DNA of 20,714 nt from a virus. This document shows, in pieces, positions 14,627 through 20,714 of the stretch. The notes under the pieces were generated by a model. It worked only from the letters and a program-made list of their open reading frames with translations, made no database searches and was not told the origin of the DNA. The translations under genes and the position numbers were made by a program. Where the stretch lies: positions 1 through 20,714 of the IMG/VR virus record IMGVR_UViG_3300021075_000325, one strand, 5' to 3'. How positions within the stretch are numbered: the stretch's first letter is position 1; each line of letters opens with the position of its first letter.

Positions 14627-15289
14627 TTATTCCCCACCCTTCCCGAGTTTGGTTTTCACCATCGCAATGACCGGGACAATCTTGTCGATGGCGAGGTTTT
14701 GATCGGGAGCGAACGCCGCATGCCGGGCGGTGTGGAATTCCTTGGTCGGTTTGATGATCGCCTTGGCGCTCAGGGCGGCACCTGCGTTGTGGCGGGCGAA
14801 CAACTCCTGCAATTCTCCAATCAGGGATTCAGCTTCAGCCTCCGGGATTTCATCGCCGTTGATCCGCAGTTCAAACGACTGGCGGAAGTATTGCGCGGCG
14901 GCATCGCCGAGGAGTCGGCTGATCGCCTCGTCATCGTTGGTGGCTTTGTAGCGGTTCTGGAAGGTGACGAGCACCTCGGTTGAACCAGCCCTCGCGCTCA
15001 CGCTCGACGGAATTGCCGTCTTGCCCCGGCAGGCGTCGAAGTAGAACTGCTTGGCCAAGGCGGTCAGTTCCGCCTTCTCGACGTTCAGCGCCCCTTCGAG
15101 TGCCTCGACCTGCCGGCTGTGATCGGTGATCGCCTCGACCAGTTGGGCGATCTGGCCATCCGGGTCGGGCAGAACCGGGTATTCCTTGCCGGACTTCTCC
15201 GACTTCTGGGCGATCCCGCCGAGGTTGAGTTTCTTGATCCCGGTCGGCTTGGGAGTCGCCGGGGTGGTGTCTGTCATTTTTGTGCTCAT
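14627..15289 (-). CDS. 220-aa phage/element protein of unknown function
   Basis: Begins at the ATG read leftward from 15289, with AAAAGGAC in front. The N-terminus is Thr/Pro/Lys-rich and disordered (about 1-30). A helical region GQIAQLVEAITDHSRQVEAL ... KAELTALAKQFYFDACRG follows, then a beta segment (STEVLVTFQNRYKA) and another helical part with AEAESLIGELQELFARHN and a Lys-rich end. I cannot name a family. Its placement between the DUF2786 gene and the ligase gene, with short spacers, suggests a shared job in DNA metabolism. The longer frame upstream to 15409 is not used because the ATG at 15289 has the ribosome site. Confidence 0.75.
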   Translation of the reverse strand: MSTKMTDTTPATPKPTGIKKLNLGGIAQKSEKSGKEYPVLPDPDGQIAQLVEAITDHSRQVEALEGALNVEKAELTALAKQFYFDACRGKTAIPSSVSARAGSTEVLVTFQNRYKATNDDEAISRLLGDAAAQYFRQSFELRINGDEIPEAEAESLIGELQELFARHNAGAALSAKAIIKPTKEFHTARHAAFAPDQNLAIDKIVPVIAMVKTKLGKGGE

Positions 15290-15317
15290 GGTTTGTCCTT
15301 TTGGTTTGGTTTCAGCG

Positions 15318-15338
15318 CCCCGGCCGTCATGACCGGGG
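15318..15338. other. GC-rich hairpin between the 220-aa and DUF2786 genes
   Basis: CCCCGG (15318-15323) and CCGGGG (15333-15338) form a 6-bp stem with a 9-base loop. It lies in the 58-base spacer between the two minus-strand genes. No U tract follows on either strand, so it is more likely an mRNA stabiliser or processing site than a terminator. Confidence 0.3.
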
Positions 15339-15347
15339 AGAAGATGG

Positions 15348-16052
15348 TCATGCGTTGGCAAGCGGTCGGTTGATGCGGATCGTTGCGCCCTTGGCTTTTC
15401 CGGCGACATAGCTCTCGGAATTGACCCGCCGGTTCTGCTGACGGTGGTTGCGGAGCTTTCCGTATTTCTCAGCGACGTGGCGTTCGATGATCGCTTTGTC
15501 GTCCACGATCATGATCTCGTATTTTCCGCGCTGGTCAGCGGTGTAGGCATTCTCTGCCCGTTTCTTCGCCGCATTGAGTTCTGCTTTGAGTCCGTCGTGC
15601 AGCCCCCGGTAGTAGGACTTCCGGTCCGGGTTGGCCGTGGTCCGCTTGAACTCGTTCCAAGAGCGGAAGAACGTTTCGCGCAGGAAGTGGAGCACGAAGA
15701 CCGCATATTCGACATCCGTCGGTGTTCCGATGATGTCCACCGGCGTCTGCTTCAAGCCATGGAGCAGGATGACCCGGACATTGAAATGGCTCTGGAGCAG
15801 GGAGAGGATCAGCAGGTCTGCTGGGTTGAGCGTCTTCGGGAGATCGACCTTGCTGCTGTTGACCGTGAATCCGGCACCGCCTTCCGCTGCCTCGCGTTCC
15901 ATGCGGAGCATGGCCGAGTCGATGTTGTAGCGGGTCATAATCTCGTGCGCCTTGGCCAGCGCGACCTTCGCCTCGTTTTCAGTGGCTCCACGGGAAAGAT
16001 CGGCCAGGCGGAGGAGCTTGCGAACTTTATCGAGAATGGCGTCGTGGTTCAT
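15348..16052 (-). CDS. DUF2786 domain protein
   Basis: A 234-aa protein with the DUF2786 pattern at residues 5-45: ILDKVRKLLRLADLSRGATENEAKVALAKAHEIMTRYNID split across the helical hairpin. A middle beta-helix part (NVRVILLHGLKQTPVDIIGT, VEYAVFVLHFLRETFFRSWNEFKR) and a basic C-terminus (Lys/Arg-rich, ending ATIRINRPLANA) follow. DUF2786 is found in phage and bacterial proteins, often with a metallopeptidase-like or unknown second half; no HExxH is seen here. The start has GGAGGGA ten bases upstream and overlaps the 54-aa gene by ATGA. Confidence 0.75.
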   Translation of the reverse strand: MNHDAILDKVRKLLRLADLSRGATENEAKVALAKAHEIMTRYNIDSAMLRMEREAAEGGAGFTVNSSKVDLPKTLNPADLLILSLLQSHFNVRVILLHGLKQTPVDIIGTPTDVEYAVFVLHFLRETFFRSWNEFKRTTANPDRKSYYRGLHDGLKAELNAAKKRAENAYTADQRGKYEIMIVDDKAIIERHVAEKYGKLRNHRQQNRRVNSESYVAGKAKGATIRINRPLANA

Positions 16053-16213
16053 CGGGCATCCCTCCAGCGGATTTCCGCGGCGTTCTCGATGAGCCGTTCT
16101 ATGAATGCCTCGGCATTCTTCGCGTTGAGAAACGTCTTGCGTTTCCATTCTCCACTCGGGATGCGATAGGCGATCTCGGTGGCGGTATTCTCAGGTCTGG
16201 TTGTCTCTTTCAT
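16049..16213 (-). CDS. 54-aa leader protein of the leftward operon
   Basis: A short gene from the ATG at 16213. The protein reads MKETTRPENTATEIAYRIPS, then GEWKRKTFLNAKNAEAFIER and a final acidic-basic helix. It is the first gene of the leftward operon and overlaps DUF2786 by ATGA. Its first three codons share the 18-base inverted repeat with the divergent rightward gene, so both first genes have the same start context. I do not recognise the family; the compact beta-helix look suggests a small regulator or accessory protein. Confidence 0.65.
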   Translation of the reverse strand: MKETTRPENTATEIAYRIPSGEWKRKTFLNAKNAEAFIERLIENAAEIRWRDAR

Positions 16214-16496
16214 GTCCAGACTCTGCATGGCACCAATGGTGCGTCCATAGCTAAGTGACCTTAGATAAAAAAAGTCTGAAAGAGCCCAAGTTGGCATGGA
16301 GCCTGACTCACAAGTGCCATGCCAACATCTGCGATTTGCGGCACTCTATTATCGTGCCAAGCGCGATGGATGCGGCACTTGGCACGAAACCTGTTAAGGC
16401 AGGCACCGTGCCAAGTTAAAGGCTTTCAGACTATTTTTCATTAGCTCCACTTAGCCATAGACGTGCCTTGGCACTTAGGCAGAGTCTGGACATGAA
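16209..16496. repeat. Mirror-symmetric divergent control region (imperfect inverted repeat of about 288 bp)
   Basis: The whole space between the leftward and rightward operons is an imperfect palindrome centred at 16352.5. The outer 18 bases are perfect: TTCATGTCCAGACTCTGC (16209-16226) and GCAGAGTCTGGACATGAA (16479-16496), so both first genes share a start context. AGTCTGAAAG (16273-16282) and CTTTCAGACT (16423-16432) pair at the same centre, as do ATAGCTAAGT-like and TTGGCA-like blocks. Each half therefore looks like a copy of the same promoter-leader unit facing outward. Canonical -10/-35 boxes are not evident. There is no gene between the two start codons. Confidence 0.8.
16229..16474. 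promoter_or_regulatory. Array of GTGCC/GGCAC half-sites (operators or iterons)
   Basis: By eye the stretch has ten exact copies of GTGCC or its complement GGCAC: at 16229, 16314, 16340, 16354, 16374, 16381, 16402, 16408, 16463 and 16470. Several pair as palindromes, for instance GGCACCGTGCC (16402-16412) and GTGCCTTGGCAC (16463-16474), or as tandem repeats (GGCACTTGGCAC). This is far above chance. They may bind a repressor controlling both operons, or serve as iterons of a replication origin. Confidence 0.65.
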
Positions 16497-16740
16497 GGGG
16501 ATAGCCAGACACGACGAACTAACCCGACGGCACACCGGCTTCGATAGCTTCGAGGCACTGATCAACGCCAAGGGCGGCTACCGTCCGAGCATCGCGACGG
16601 AAGCAGTCGGGGCATGCCGACTGCAAAGCGGAGAGCGTATCACCGCCCGCCAGCGCCGACAGGAACTCCGGGCACTGGCCGACATCTATGACAACGCCCA
16701 GCAAGCGCGGGGCGACATCCGGAGGGCATTCCGCTCATGA
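16492..16740 (+). CDS. 82-aa first gene of the rightward operon
   Basis: The protein reads MKGIARHDELTRRHTGFDSF, then EALINAKGGYRPSIATEAVG, a Cys, and a helical basic C-terminus (ITARQRRQELRALADIYDNAQQARGDIRRAFRS). I do not recognise it. The ATG at 16492 is chosen because the inverted repeat and start context match the opposite operon; a TTG further upstream (16468) lies in the operator array. It is coupled to the next small gene by ATGA. Being mostly charged and helical, it may bind DNA or RNA, but this is not supported by a motif. Confidence 0.65.
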   Translation: MKGIARHDELTRRHTGFDSFEALINAKGGYRPSIATEAVGACRLQSGERITARQRRQELRALADIYDNAQQARGDIRRAFRS

Positions 16741-16829
16741 ACCAGACTTTCACCACGACCGAACCGGCTCTGCTGGCGACCGGCGCGGTCCACCACAACC
16801 AGCCAGCATTGGAGAACACAACGCCATGA
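16737..16829 (+). CDS. Hidden 30-aa protein coupled at both ends
   Basis: This very short frame exactly fills the gap between its neighbours. Its ATG (16737) overlaps the previous stop as ATGA, and its own TGA (16827-16829) overlaps the next ATG as ATGA; GGAGGG lies about 11 bases ahead of the start. The peptide is rich in Thr, Ala and Asn (MNQTFTTTEPALLATGAVHH and ten more residues) with no known family. The double coupling makes it a likely translated peptide, or at least a frame that keeps ribosomes moving along the operon. Confidence 0.55.
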   Translation: MNQTFTTTEPALLATGAVHHNQPALENTTP

Positions 16830-17002
16830 GCGAAAACACAACCATCGTATTCCGCAAATTGCGGGACACTAAAAACACCGTCCGGTTCGAGGAGGAAGTC
16901 CCTCCCGGTAAACCGCCGGTCATCGGCACCATCTACGTCCAGAAATGGTTCGCAGGCGATGCCGACAAACTCACCATCACCATCGGCAAGGAGGGCAACT
17001 GA
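16826..17002 (+). CDS. 58-aa small beta-rich protein
   Basis: ATG at 16826 has GGAGA about ten bases ahead. The protein reads MSENTTIVFRKLRDTKNTVR, then FEEEVPPGKPPVIGTIYVQK, then WFAGDADKLTITIGKEGN. The strands VRFEEEV, GTIYVQK and KLTITI give a compact beta fold. I believe similar tiny proteins are common in element and phage operons, but no function is known to me. It is coupled to the 30-aa gene upstream, and the next gene starts two bases after its stop. Confidence 0.7.
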   Translation: MSENTTIVFRKLRDTKNTVRFEEEVPPGKPPVIGTIYVQKWFAGDADKLTITIGKEGN

Positions 17003-17003
17003 C

Positions 17004-17483
17004 ATGGACAAGCTCTACTACATCGTCTGTGAGGAGAAGGGCGAACCATTGTTCGAAGGCCGGTTCCAAGGCCGGACGCGTGGGGCTGCGATCAAGTTCC
17101 TCAAGGATCAGATCGGACGGCCGGGATTGAACGGCACGGTTTTCACCATCACCGAGATCCCGGTGCCGCTGATCCGTGAAATCGTCGAGGCGATCATGAA
17201 AGGAGAACCGGTTCTGACGGGAGCCACGGTGGCGACCGCCGAAGCGAACCCCAAGAAAGTCGCCAGGTTCGATGCCTTCGAGCAGCACAACCAGCACCCG
17301 GTTGAGGAACACAACCTCGACAATGGTCCCGAGAAGCCGGAAAGCTGGCCCGCGAAGGGAACCGACTGGAAGGCAGTGAAGAGGTTCTACGCCAAGTGCC
17401 GGAGCCCGAAGCAAACCGCTGAGGAATTCCGGCTCTCGGTCAATACCGTCAAAACGAGGATCCGCCGGGAGGAATGGAAATGA
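17004..17483 (+). CDS. 159-aa protein with C-terminal HTH-like segment
   Basis: The N-terminus reads MDKLYYIVCEEKGEPLFEGR, followed by a small alpha-beta region (GAAIKFLKDQIG, TVFTITEIPVPLIREIVEAI). A linker rich in Glu, Asn and Pro follows (about 95-118). The last 27 residues (SPKQTAEEFRLSVNTVKTRI and RREEW) have the pattern of a helix-turn-helix in which the second helix would recognise DNA. AGGAGG lies about 11 bases before the ATG at 17004. I suspect a small regulator, but the fold of the N-terminal part is unknown. Confidence 0.7.
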   Translation: MDKLYYIVCEEKGEPLFEGRFQGRTRGAAIKFLKDQIGRPGLNGTVFTITEIPVPLIREIVEAIMKGEPVLTGATVATAEANPKKVARFDAFEQHNQHPVEEHNLDNGPEKPESWPAKGTDWKAVKRFYAKCRSPKQTAEEFRLSVNTVKTRIRREEWK

Positions 17484-17677
17484 CCGCCGTTGAGGCCGAA
17501 ATCAAACAGGCCAAACGGCTCGTCGGGTTCGCCGTCGAGGGCGTCTGCCACACGGAGGACGGCACATCTTTCGGGCTGACGCTCCGGCGGGGAAGTGCCC
17601 GATTGACCGTGTGGGTGGACTGCGATCCCGAGGGCAACGGCCCGGGCCATCTGAACATCGAGGAGGAGCGACCATGA
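17480..17677 (+). CDS. 65-aa hypothetical protein
   Basis: The ATG at 17480 overlaps the previous stop by ATGA; an ATG two codons earlier sits too close to the GGAGGA site. The protein is MTAVEAEIKQAKRLVGFAVE, then GVCHTEDGTSFGLTLRRGSA, then RLTVWVDCDPEGNGPGHLNI and an acidic end. It has alternating strands with D/G turns, and no known family that I recognise. Coupling on both sides shows it is part of the operon. Confidence 0.65.
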   Translation: MTAVEAEIKQAKRLVGFAVEGVCHTEDGTSFGLTLRRGSARLTVWVDCDPEGNGPGHLNIEEERP

Positions 17678-17805
17678 TCCGCATTTGCCGCTACAACCGC
17701 TATTGGGCTGTCTGGTGTGGAGAGCAACTGATCGCGGTGACCGTCTATCGCAAAGGGGCGGTAGCGGTCGCCGCGCTGGCCGGTCGGCTGGAGGCACAAA
17801 CATGA
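17674..17805 (+). CDS. 43-aa hypothetical protein
   Basis: ATGA overlaps on both sides (17674 and 17802) and an AGGAGGAG site in front support translation. The peptide reads MIRICRYNRYWAVWCGEQLI, then AVTVYRKGAVAVAALAGRLE and three more residues. Its Trp, Tyr and Cys-rich start and a hydrophobic Ala-rich second half could suit a small beta-hairpin plus helix. I do not recognise it. Confidence 0.6.
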   Translation: MIRICRYNRYWAVWCGEQLIAVTVYRKGAVAVAALAGRLEAQT

Positions 17806-18275
17806 GCCCGCGCTACAAGTTCTCGACCTACGAGGTCCGGGTCCAGCGGCTCAACGAATGCCCCGGTTCGCTCAAGGTGGATGCACCCGTGGAGGCGCTG
17901 ACCTACTGGCGGGAGAAGATCACGAAAGCCCCCTGGCATGACCCCGAAAAGGAGATGCTCGTGGCGATCATGCTCAACACCCGCTACGTCGCGATGGGCC
18001 ACACGATGGTCAGCATCGGCACGATGAACGAATGCACCGCCCACCCGCGGGAGATTTTTCGCCCGGCGGTCGCCATCGGAGCCTACGGGATCCTTGTGAT
18101 GCACAATCACCCGAGCGGGGACCCGTCCCCGAGCGAGGCCGACACCCGTCTCACCCGGCGGCTCTCCGAGGCGGCAGGCATCCTACAGGTGAGCATTCTT
18201 GATCATGTGATTGTCGGAACGCCGGCCGAATCCCGACCCGGCTATTTCAGCTTCAAGGAAGCGGGCATCTTATGA
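17802..18275 (+). CDS. RadC/JAB-domain protein
   Basis: This 157-aa protein has the RadC-type JAMM metal site HNHPSGDPSPSEAD at residues 101-114, preceded by the strand GAYGILVMH and with an upstream Glu in EKEMLVAIML (about 48-50). RadC-family proteins are common on phages, ICEs and plasmids, where a deubiquitinase-like JAB fold with uncertain DNA-related function is assumed. The N-terminal helix-hairpin-helix part of full-length RadC is absent, so this is the short element-borne form. It is ATGA-coupled to neighbours on both sides. Confidence 0.88.
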   Translation: MSPRYKFSTYEVRVQRLNECPGSLKVDAPVEALTYWREKITKAPWHDPEKEMLVAIMLNTRYVAMGHTMVSIGTMNECTAHPREIFRPAVAIGAYGILVMHNHPSGDPSPSEADTRLTRRLSEAAGILQVSILDHVIVGTPAESRPGYFSFKEAGIL

Positions 18276-18928
18276 AAACGCTCAGAAGAAACCCAAGACA
18301 ACTGATGCCTTCGCCGCTGGCATGGCGTCCGTCCGGGCCTGATGACCTGATTGGTCATGCGGGCGAGGTCGCGGCATCCCTGCTGGCGAAAGCGGGGGCG
18401 GTGAAGAACAACGGACGGCATCCGATCAAGGTGCTTCTCTACGGTCCCCCCGGGGTTGGGAAAACGAGTATCGCCGAAATGCTCGCCGCGAAATTGGCGG
18501 GATCACCGTTCGCCGTTGAGGATTTCAACGGAAAACTCGTCGGGATCGAAACCGTAAAGGCATGGATGGGCGGGCTGGCCTACGGCAGCCTGTTCGGGGA
18601 TTTCTCCGTGCGGATCGTGAACGAACTCGACCGATGCTCGCGGGACGCGCAGGACTTGCTCCTGACCTATCTCGACAAGCTTCCGGCGGGCCGGGCGTTC
18701 ATCGGCACGAGCAACCTGCAACTCGACCTGCTCACCGAGCGGTTCCAGACACGGTTCCAAGCGATCAAACTTCGGGCTCCGGACACTGATGAAATCGCGG
18801 GGTTCCTGGTCGGGCGGTGGGACATTGATCCGAAGATCGCCGCACAGATTGCGGTCGGGAGCGGCGGATGCGTCCGGGCGGCACTGGCCGACTTGGAAAA
18901 CTGGCTTGATGCCCGGAGGTCCCCATGA
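18272..18928 (+). CDS. Small clamp-loader-like AAA+ ATPase
   Basis: The 218-aa protein has Walker A YGPPGVGKTS (about 56-65), a Walker B-like strand VRIVNELDRC (about 110-119; the usual DE is ELD here), a sensor-1-like FIGTSNLQ and an arginine-finger-like QTRFQ. A C-terminal lid reading GGCVRAALADLENWLD resembles the RFC/DnaX lid. It probably remodels a DNA-bound partner, such as a helicase or sliding clamp. No clamp gene is visible, so it may act on the host clamp. It begins with an ATGA overlap with RadC. Confidence 0.8.
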   Translation: MKTLRRNPRQLMPSPLAWRPSGPDDLIGHAGEVAASLLAKAGAVKNNGRHPIKVLLYGPPGVGKTSIAEMLAAKLAGSPFAVEDFNGKLVGIETVKAWMGGLAYGSLFGDFSVRIVNELDRCSRDAQDLLLTYLDKLPAGRAFIGTSNLQLDLLTERFQTRFQAIKLRAPDTDEIAGFLVGRWDIDPKIAAQIAVGSGGCVRAALADLENWLDARRSP

Positions 18929-19455
18929 GCACCCGGCTTTACCGACTGACCTTCGATGCAAAGGGCCGCATTGCCAGGGCTGAGTTCCGCTGCCGGGAAA
19001 CCGGCATCCGGCGTCCGATTCGCGTGGCGGTGGTCTGGAAGGACGTGGCCGGAGACTGGTGCTGGTTCAAGGCCGGATGGTGCAGCCCGGAAAACTGGCG
19101 GCAGGTCCAGGGCAAGGCGTTCATGAACGAGTCGAATGCCGGGAATATCTGCTTCCGCCTCGACTACGAATCGGGCATCCGGCTGGGGGATTTTCAGGAC
19201 AAACCGAAGGTGCAGAAATACCACACGGAAAAAGAATTCCACTCGCTCTTTATCGGCCTCTTCCGCTCTGTTAAAGTTGCGGAAATGAGCAACAACGTCA
19301 CCGCGATCTGTGCCAGCGCCAGGGCGGTGGATGTTGCACGGCTCCGGGAGGCCATCGAGTTTGAGTTCGATCTTCCATACCCGGACGGCACGCGGATGGG
19401 CTTGATTGCCGAAGCGAAAGCCGCCTTTGAGAAACGACTGGGGGTGGAGCTGTGA
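18925..19455 (+). CDS. 176-aa hypothetical protein
   Basis: This protein starts MSTRLYRLTFDAKGRIARAE, followed by Cys and Arg-rich strands (FRCRETGIRRPIRVAVVWK, DWCWFKAGWCS) and a Lys/Glu-rich middle (about 95-112). Its C-terminal half is helical with a SARAVDVARLREAIEFEF segment. I see no catalytic motif and do not recognise a family. It is coupled to the AAA+ gene before it (ATGA) and to the HAD-like gene after it (GTGA), so it probably works with them. Confidence 0.7.
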   Translation: MSTRLYRLTFDAKGRIARAEFRCRETGIRRPIRVAVVWKDVAGDWCWFKAGWCSPENWRQVQGKAFMNESNAGNICFRLDYESGIRLGDFQDKPKVQKYHTEKEFHSLFIGLFRSVKVAEMSNNVTAICASARAVDVARLREAIEFEFDLPYPDGTRMGLIAEAKAAFEKRLGVEL

Positions 19456-19955
19456 TCTATCTCCTCGATCTCAACTACACTCTGATTTCCAACTCCGCCC
19501 CGCACGGCACCCATCCGGAGCCGATGCACAAGCGAATGCAGACTGAGCTTTACCGGGAGTGGCTCGTGGGCTTGCTCCGCCCGCATAAAGTCATCCTGAT
19601 CACGGCCCGGCCCGACCGGTGGAGGGAGCCGACGATGGCCCGGATCGAGGAACTCACCGGCTGGCAGCCAATGGATGCGTATTTCGACGACGGCATGATC
19701 CGGACACCGCCTGCAATCAAACGGCGTATCCTGCTCACCAAGATTTTCCCGAAATACGGTCGGGGCGACTATTACGGGATCGAGAGCAATCCGAAGACCC
19801 GCGACGTGTATGCCACGCTCGGGATTCCGTCGGTATGGGTGAGCAAGACCGCCAAGGCGCTACGGGATCACCGGCGACTGTTGCGGGAGTTACCGTCAGA
19901 ACTGCCTCAAGCGCGTCTCGACTTTGCGAGTGACGAAATAGAGCCAGATCGTTGA
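19452..19955 (+). CDS. HAD-fold phosphatase-like protein
   Basis: The 167-aa protein has HAD motif I YLLDLNYTL (D6, with Asn at the +2 position), motif II VILITARP (T51), a Lys at 97 as candidate motif III and YYGIESNP (107-114) as motif IV. The +2 Asp used by most HAD phosphatases is Asn, so hydrolysis may be weak, or the substrate may differ. Phage proteins of this size include polynucleotide 3'-phosphatase and deoxynucleotidase types. GTG start overlapping the preceding stop (GTGA). Confidence 0.75.
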   Translation: MIYLLDLNYTLISNSAPHGTHPEPMHKRMQTELYREWLVGLLRPHKVILITARPDRWREPTMARIEELTGWQPMDAYFDDGMIRTPPAIKRRILLTKIFPKYGRGDYYGIESNPKTRDVYATLGIPSVWVSKTAKALRDHRRLLRELPSELPQARLDFASDEIEPDR

Positions 19956-19970
19956 CAGCGCTCCTCGGGC

Positions 19971-20714
19971 ATGGATCAGCCCGAGACTTCCGCCCCCGAG
20001 AACCGCGATCACGACCTGCCGCAGGACAAATGGGAATTCAACGCGGAGGTCACCGATGTGTTCGAAGAAATGCTTCGACGCTCGATCCCGCAGTATGAAG
20101 TGATGCGGAATGCTGTCTTCGATATTGCGAGTCGCTTCGCCAGGGAGAAGACCGCCATCGTAGATCTCGGATGCTCGCGTGGTGACGCCCTCTCTCCCCT
20201 CGTGGCCCGGTTTGGCGCATACAACCGGTTTGTCGGCGTAGAGGTCAGCCAGCCAATGCTCGAAGCGGCACGTAAACGCTTCCAAGGCTACATCGACTGC
20301 GGGGTGGTTTCGATACGGGAGATGGACCTCCGCCACCAGTTTCCACCGGATCGGTCGAGCGTAATCCTTTCGGTGCTCACTCTCCAGTTCACTCCCATCG
20401 AATACAGGCTCAAAATCGTCCGGGAGGCGTTCAATGCGCTGATCCCTGGCGGCGCTTTGATTCTCGTCGAGAAGGTTCTGGGTGCGAGTGCCGACCTCGA
20501 CGCCATGTTGGTCGATCTCTACTACGGTATGAAACGCGGGAACGGCTATTCACAGGAGGAGATCGACCGCAAACGACTCTCGCTCGAAGGCGTGCTTGTC
20601 CCGGTCACTGCCGCGTGGAACGAGCAGCTTCTTCACCAATGCGGGTTCTCCGAGGTGGACTGCTTCTGGCGTTACCTGAACTTCGCCGGGTGGGTCGCGG
20701 TGCGCCCGGCTTGA
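19971..20714 (+). CDS. CmoA-like SAM-binding methyltransferase-fold protein
   Basis: A 247-aa Rossmann-fold SAM enzyme. DLGCSRG (65-71) is the SAM-binding loop, VGVEVSQPML (88-97) the acidic-end strand, TLQF and the PGGALILVEK segment follow, and NGYSQEEIDRKRLSLEGVL lies near 190-209. The W-E-F-N...RS-IP-Y start and the last block resemble E. coli CmoA, which makes carboxy-SAM for tRNA wobble uridine. No CmoB partner is in this window, so the role here could be in another nucleic acid modification. It starts 15 bases after the HAD-like gene and ends at the window edge. Confidence 0.8.
   Translation: MDQPETSAPENRDHDLPQDKWEFNAEVTDVFEEMLRRSIPQYEVMRNAVFDIASRFAREKTAIVDLGCSRGDALSPLVARFGAYNRFVGVEVSQPMLEAARKRFQGYIDCGVVSIREMDLRHQFPPDRSSVILSVLTLQFTPIEYRLKIVREAFNALIPGGALILVEKVLGASADLDAMLVDLYYGMKRGNGYSQEEIDRKRLSLEGVLVPVTAAWNEQLLHQCGFSEVDCFWRYLNFAGWVAVRPA

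Noticed and set aside
13882-14670. Plus-strand 262-aa open frame
   Set aside because: It runs over the end of the toxin-like gene and opposite the ligase motifs; it has no family features.
15444-16169. Plus-strand 241-aa open frame
   Set aside because: It is opposite the DUF2786 gene, which has a family match, a ribosome site and operon overlap.
16229-16474. CRISPR array
   Set aside because: The repeats are five-base half-sites in both orientations with irregular spacing, not long direct repeats with uniform spacers.
19952-19957. TTGACA as a -35 box for the SAM-enzyme gene
   Set aside because: It lies only 14 bases before the ATG and overlaps the HAD-like gene's stop, leaving no room for a -10 box and leader.

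Overview
The window reads as the accessory and early region of a mobile element (prophage, integrative element or plasmid-like replicon) in a GC-rich bacterium. Gene style and small-protein families suggest the Verrucomicrobiota/Planctomycetota group, but no ribosomal or other marker gene is present, so that is a weak inference. I see no integrase, terminase, portal, capsid or tail gene, no tRNA or rRNA gene and no CRISPR array.

Left edge (1-4490): three same-strand nuclease or helicase genes form a probable defence cassette. They are the C-terminal part of a large DUF1998-type helicase (5' end outside the window), a Cas4/RecB-like PD-(D/E)XK nuclease coupled to it by an ATGA overlap, and an HNH endonuclease whose N-terminal half resembles modification-reading McrA-type proteins. 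The first two genes look less GC-rich than the rest.

Control region (4598-6263): an XRE repressor and an ImmA/IrrE-type metallopeptidase form an ImmR/ImmA-like switch. The peptidase gene is frameshifted in a T run. Matching operator clusters of GCGAA/TTCGC half-sites at exact 10-bp steps lie in front of the repressor and in front of the next gene (5770). A long RNA hairpin and a second hairpin that hides the ribosome site of a sigma-like gene follow.

Replication module (6264-13245, + strand): sigma-like factor, 93-aa protein, AAA_24 ATPase, DUF2800-type Cas4-like nuclease, DUF669 protein, DEAD/DEAH helicase, RepB-like primase fused to a RepA-like ATPase (apparently truncated at its C-terminus), and a small VSR-like endonuclease. 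A probable toxin-antitoxin pair with an ADP-ribosyltransferase-like toxin follows (13258-14009).

Minus-strand block (14032-16213): a 54-aa protein, a DUF2786 protein, a 220-aa conserved-looking protein and a minimal ATP-dependent DNA ligase, transcribed leftward. Between this block and the rightward operon lies a striking mirror-symmetric control region (16209-16496) with ten exact GTGCC/GGCAC half-sites.

Right operon (16492-20714): eleven tightly packed genes, mostly joined by 4-base ATGA/GTGA overlaps. They include a 30-aa gene that fills an apparent gap, a RadC/JAB-domain protein, a small clamp-loader-like AAA+ ATPase, a HAD-fold phosphatase-like protein and a CmoA-like SAM enzyme. Together the genes could copy and repair the element's DNA, regulate its early operon through the XRE repressor, and defend it or its host.
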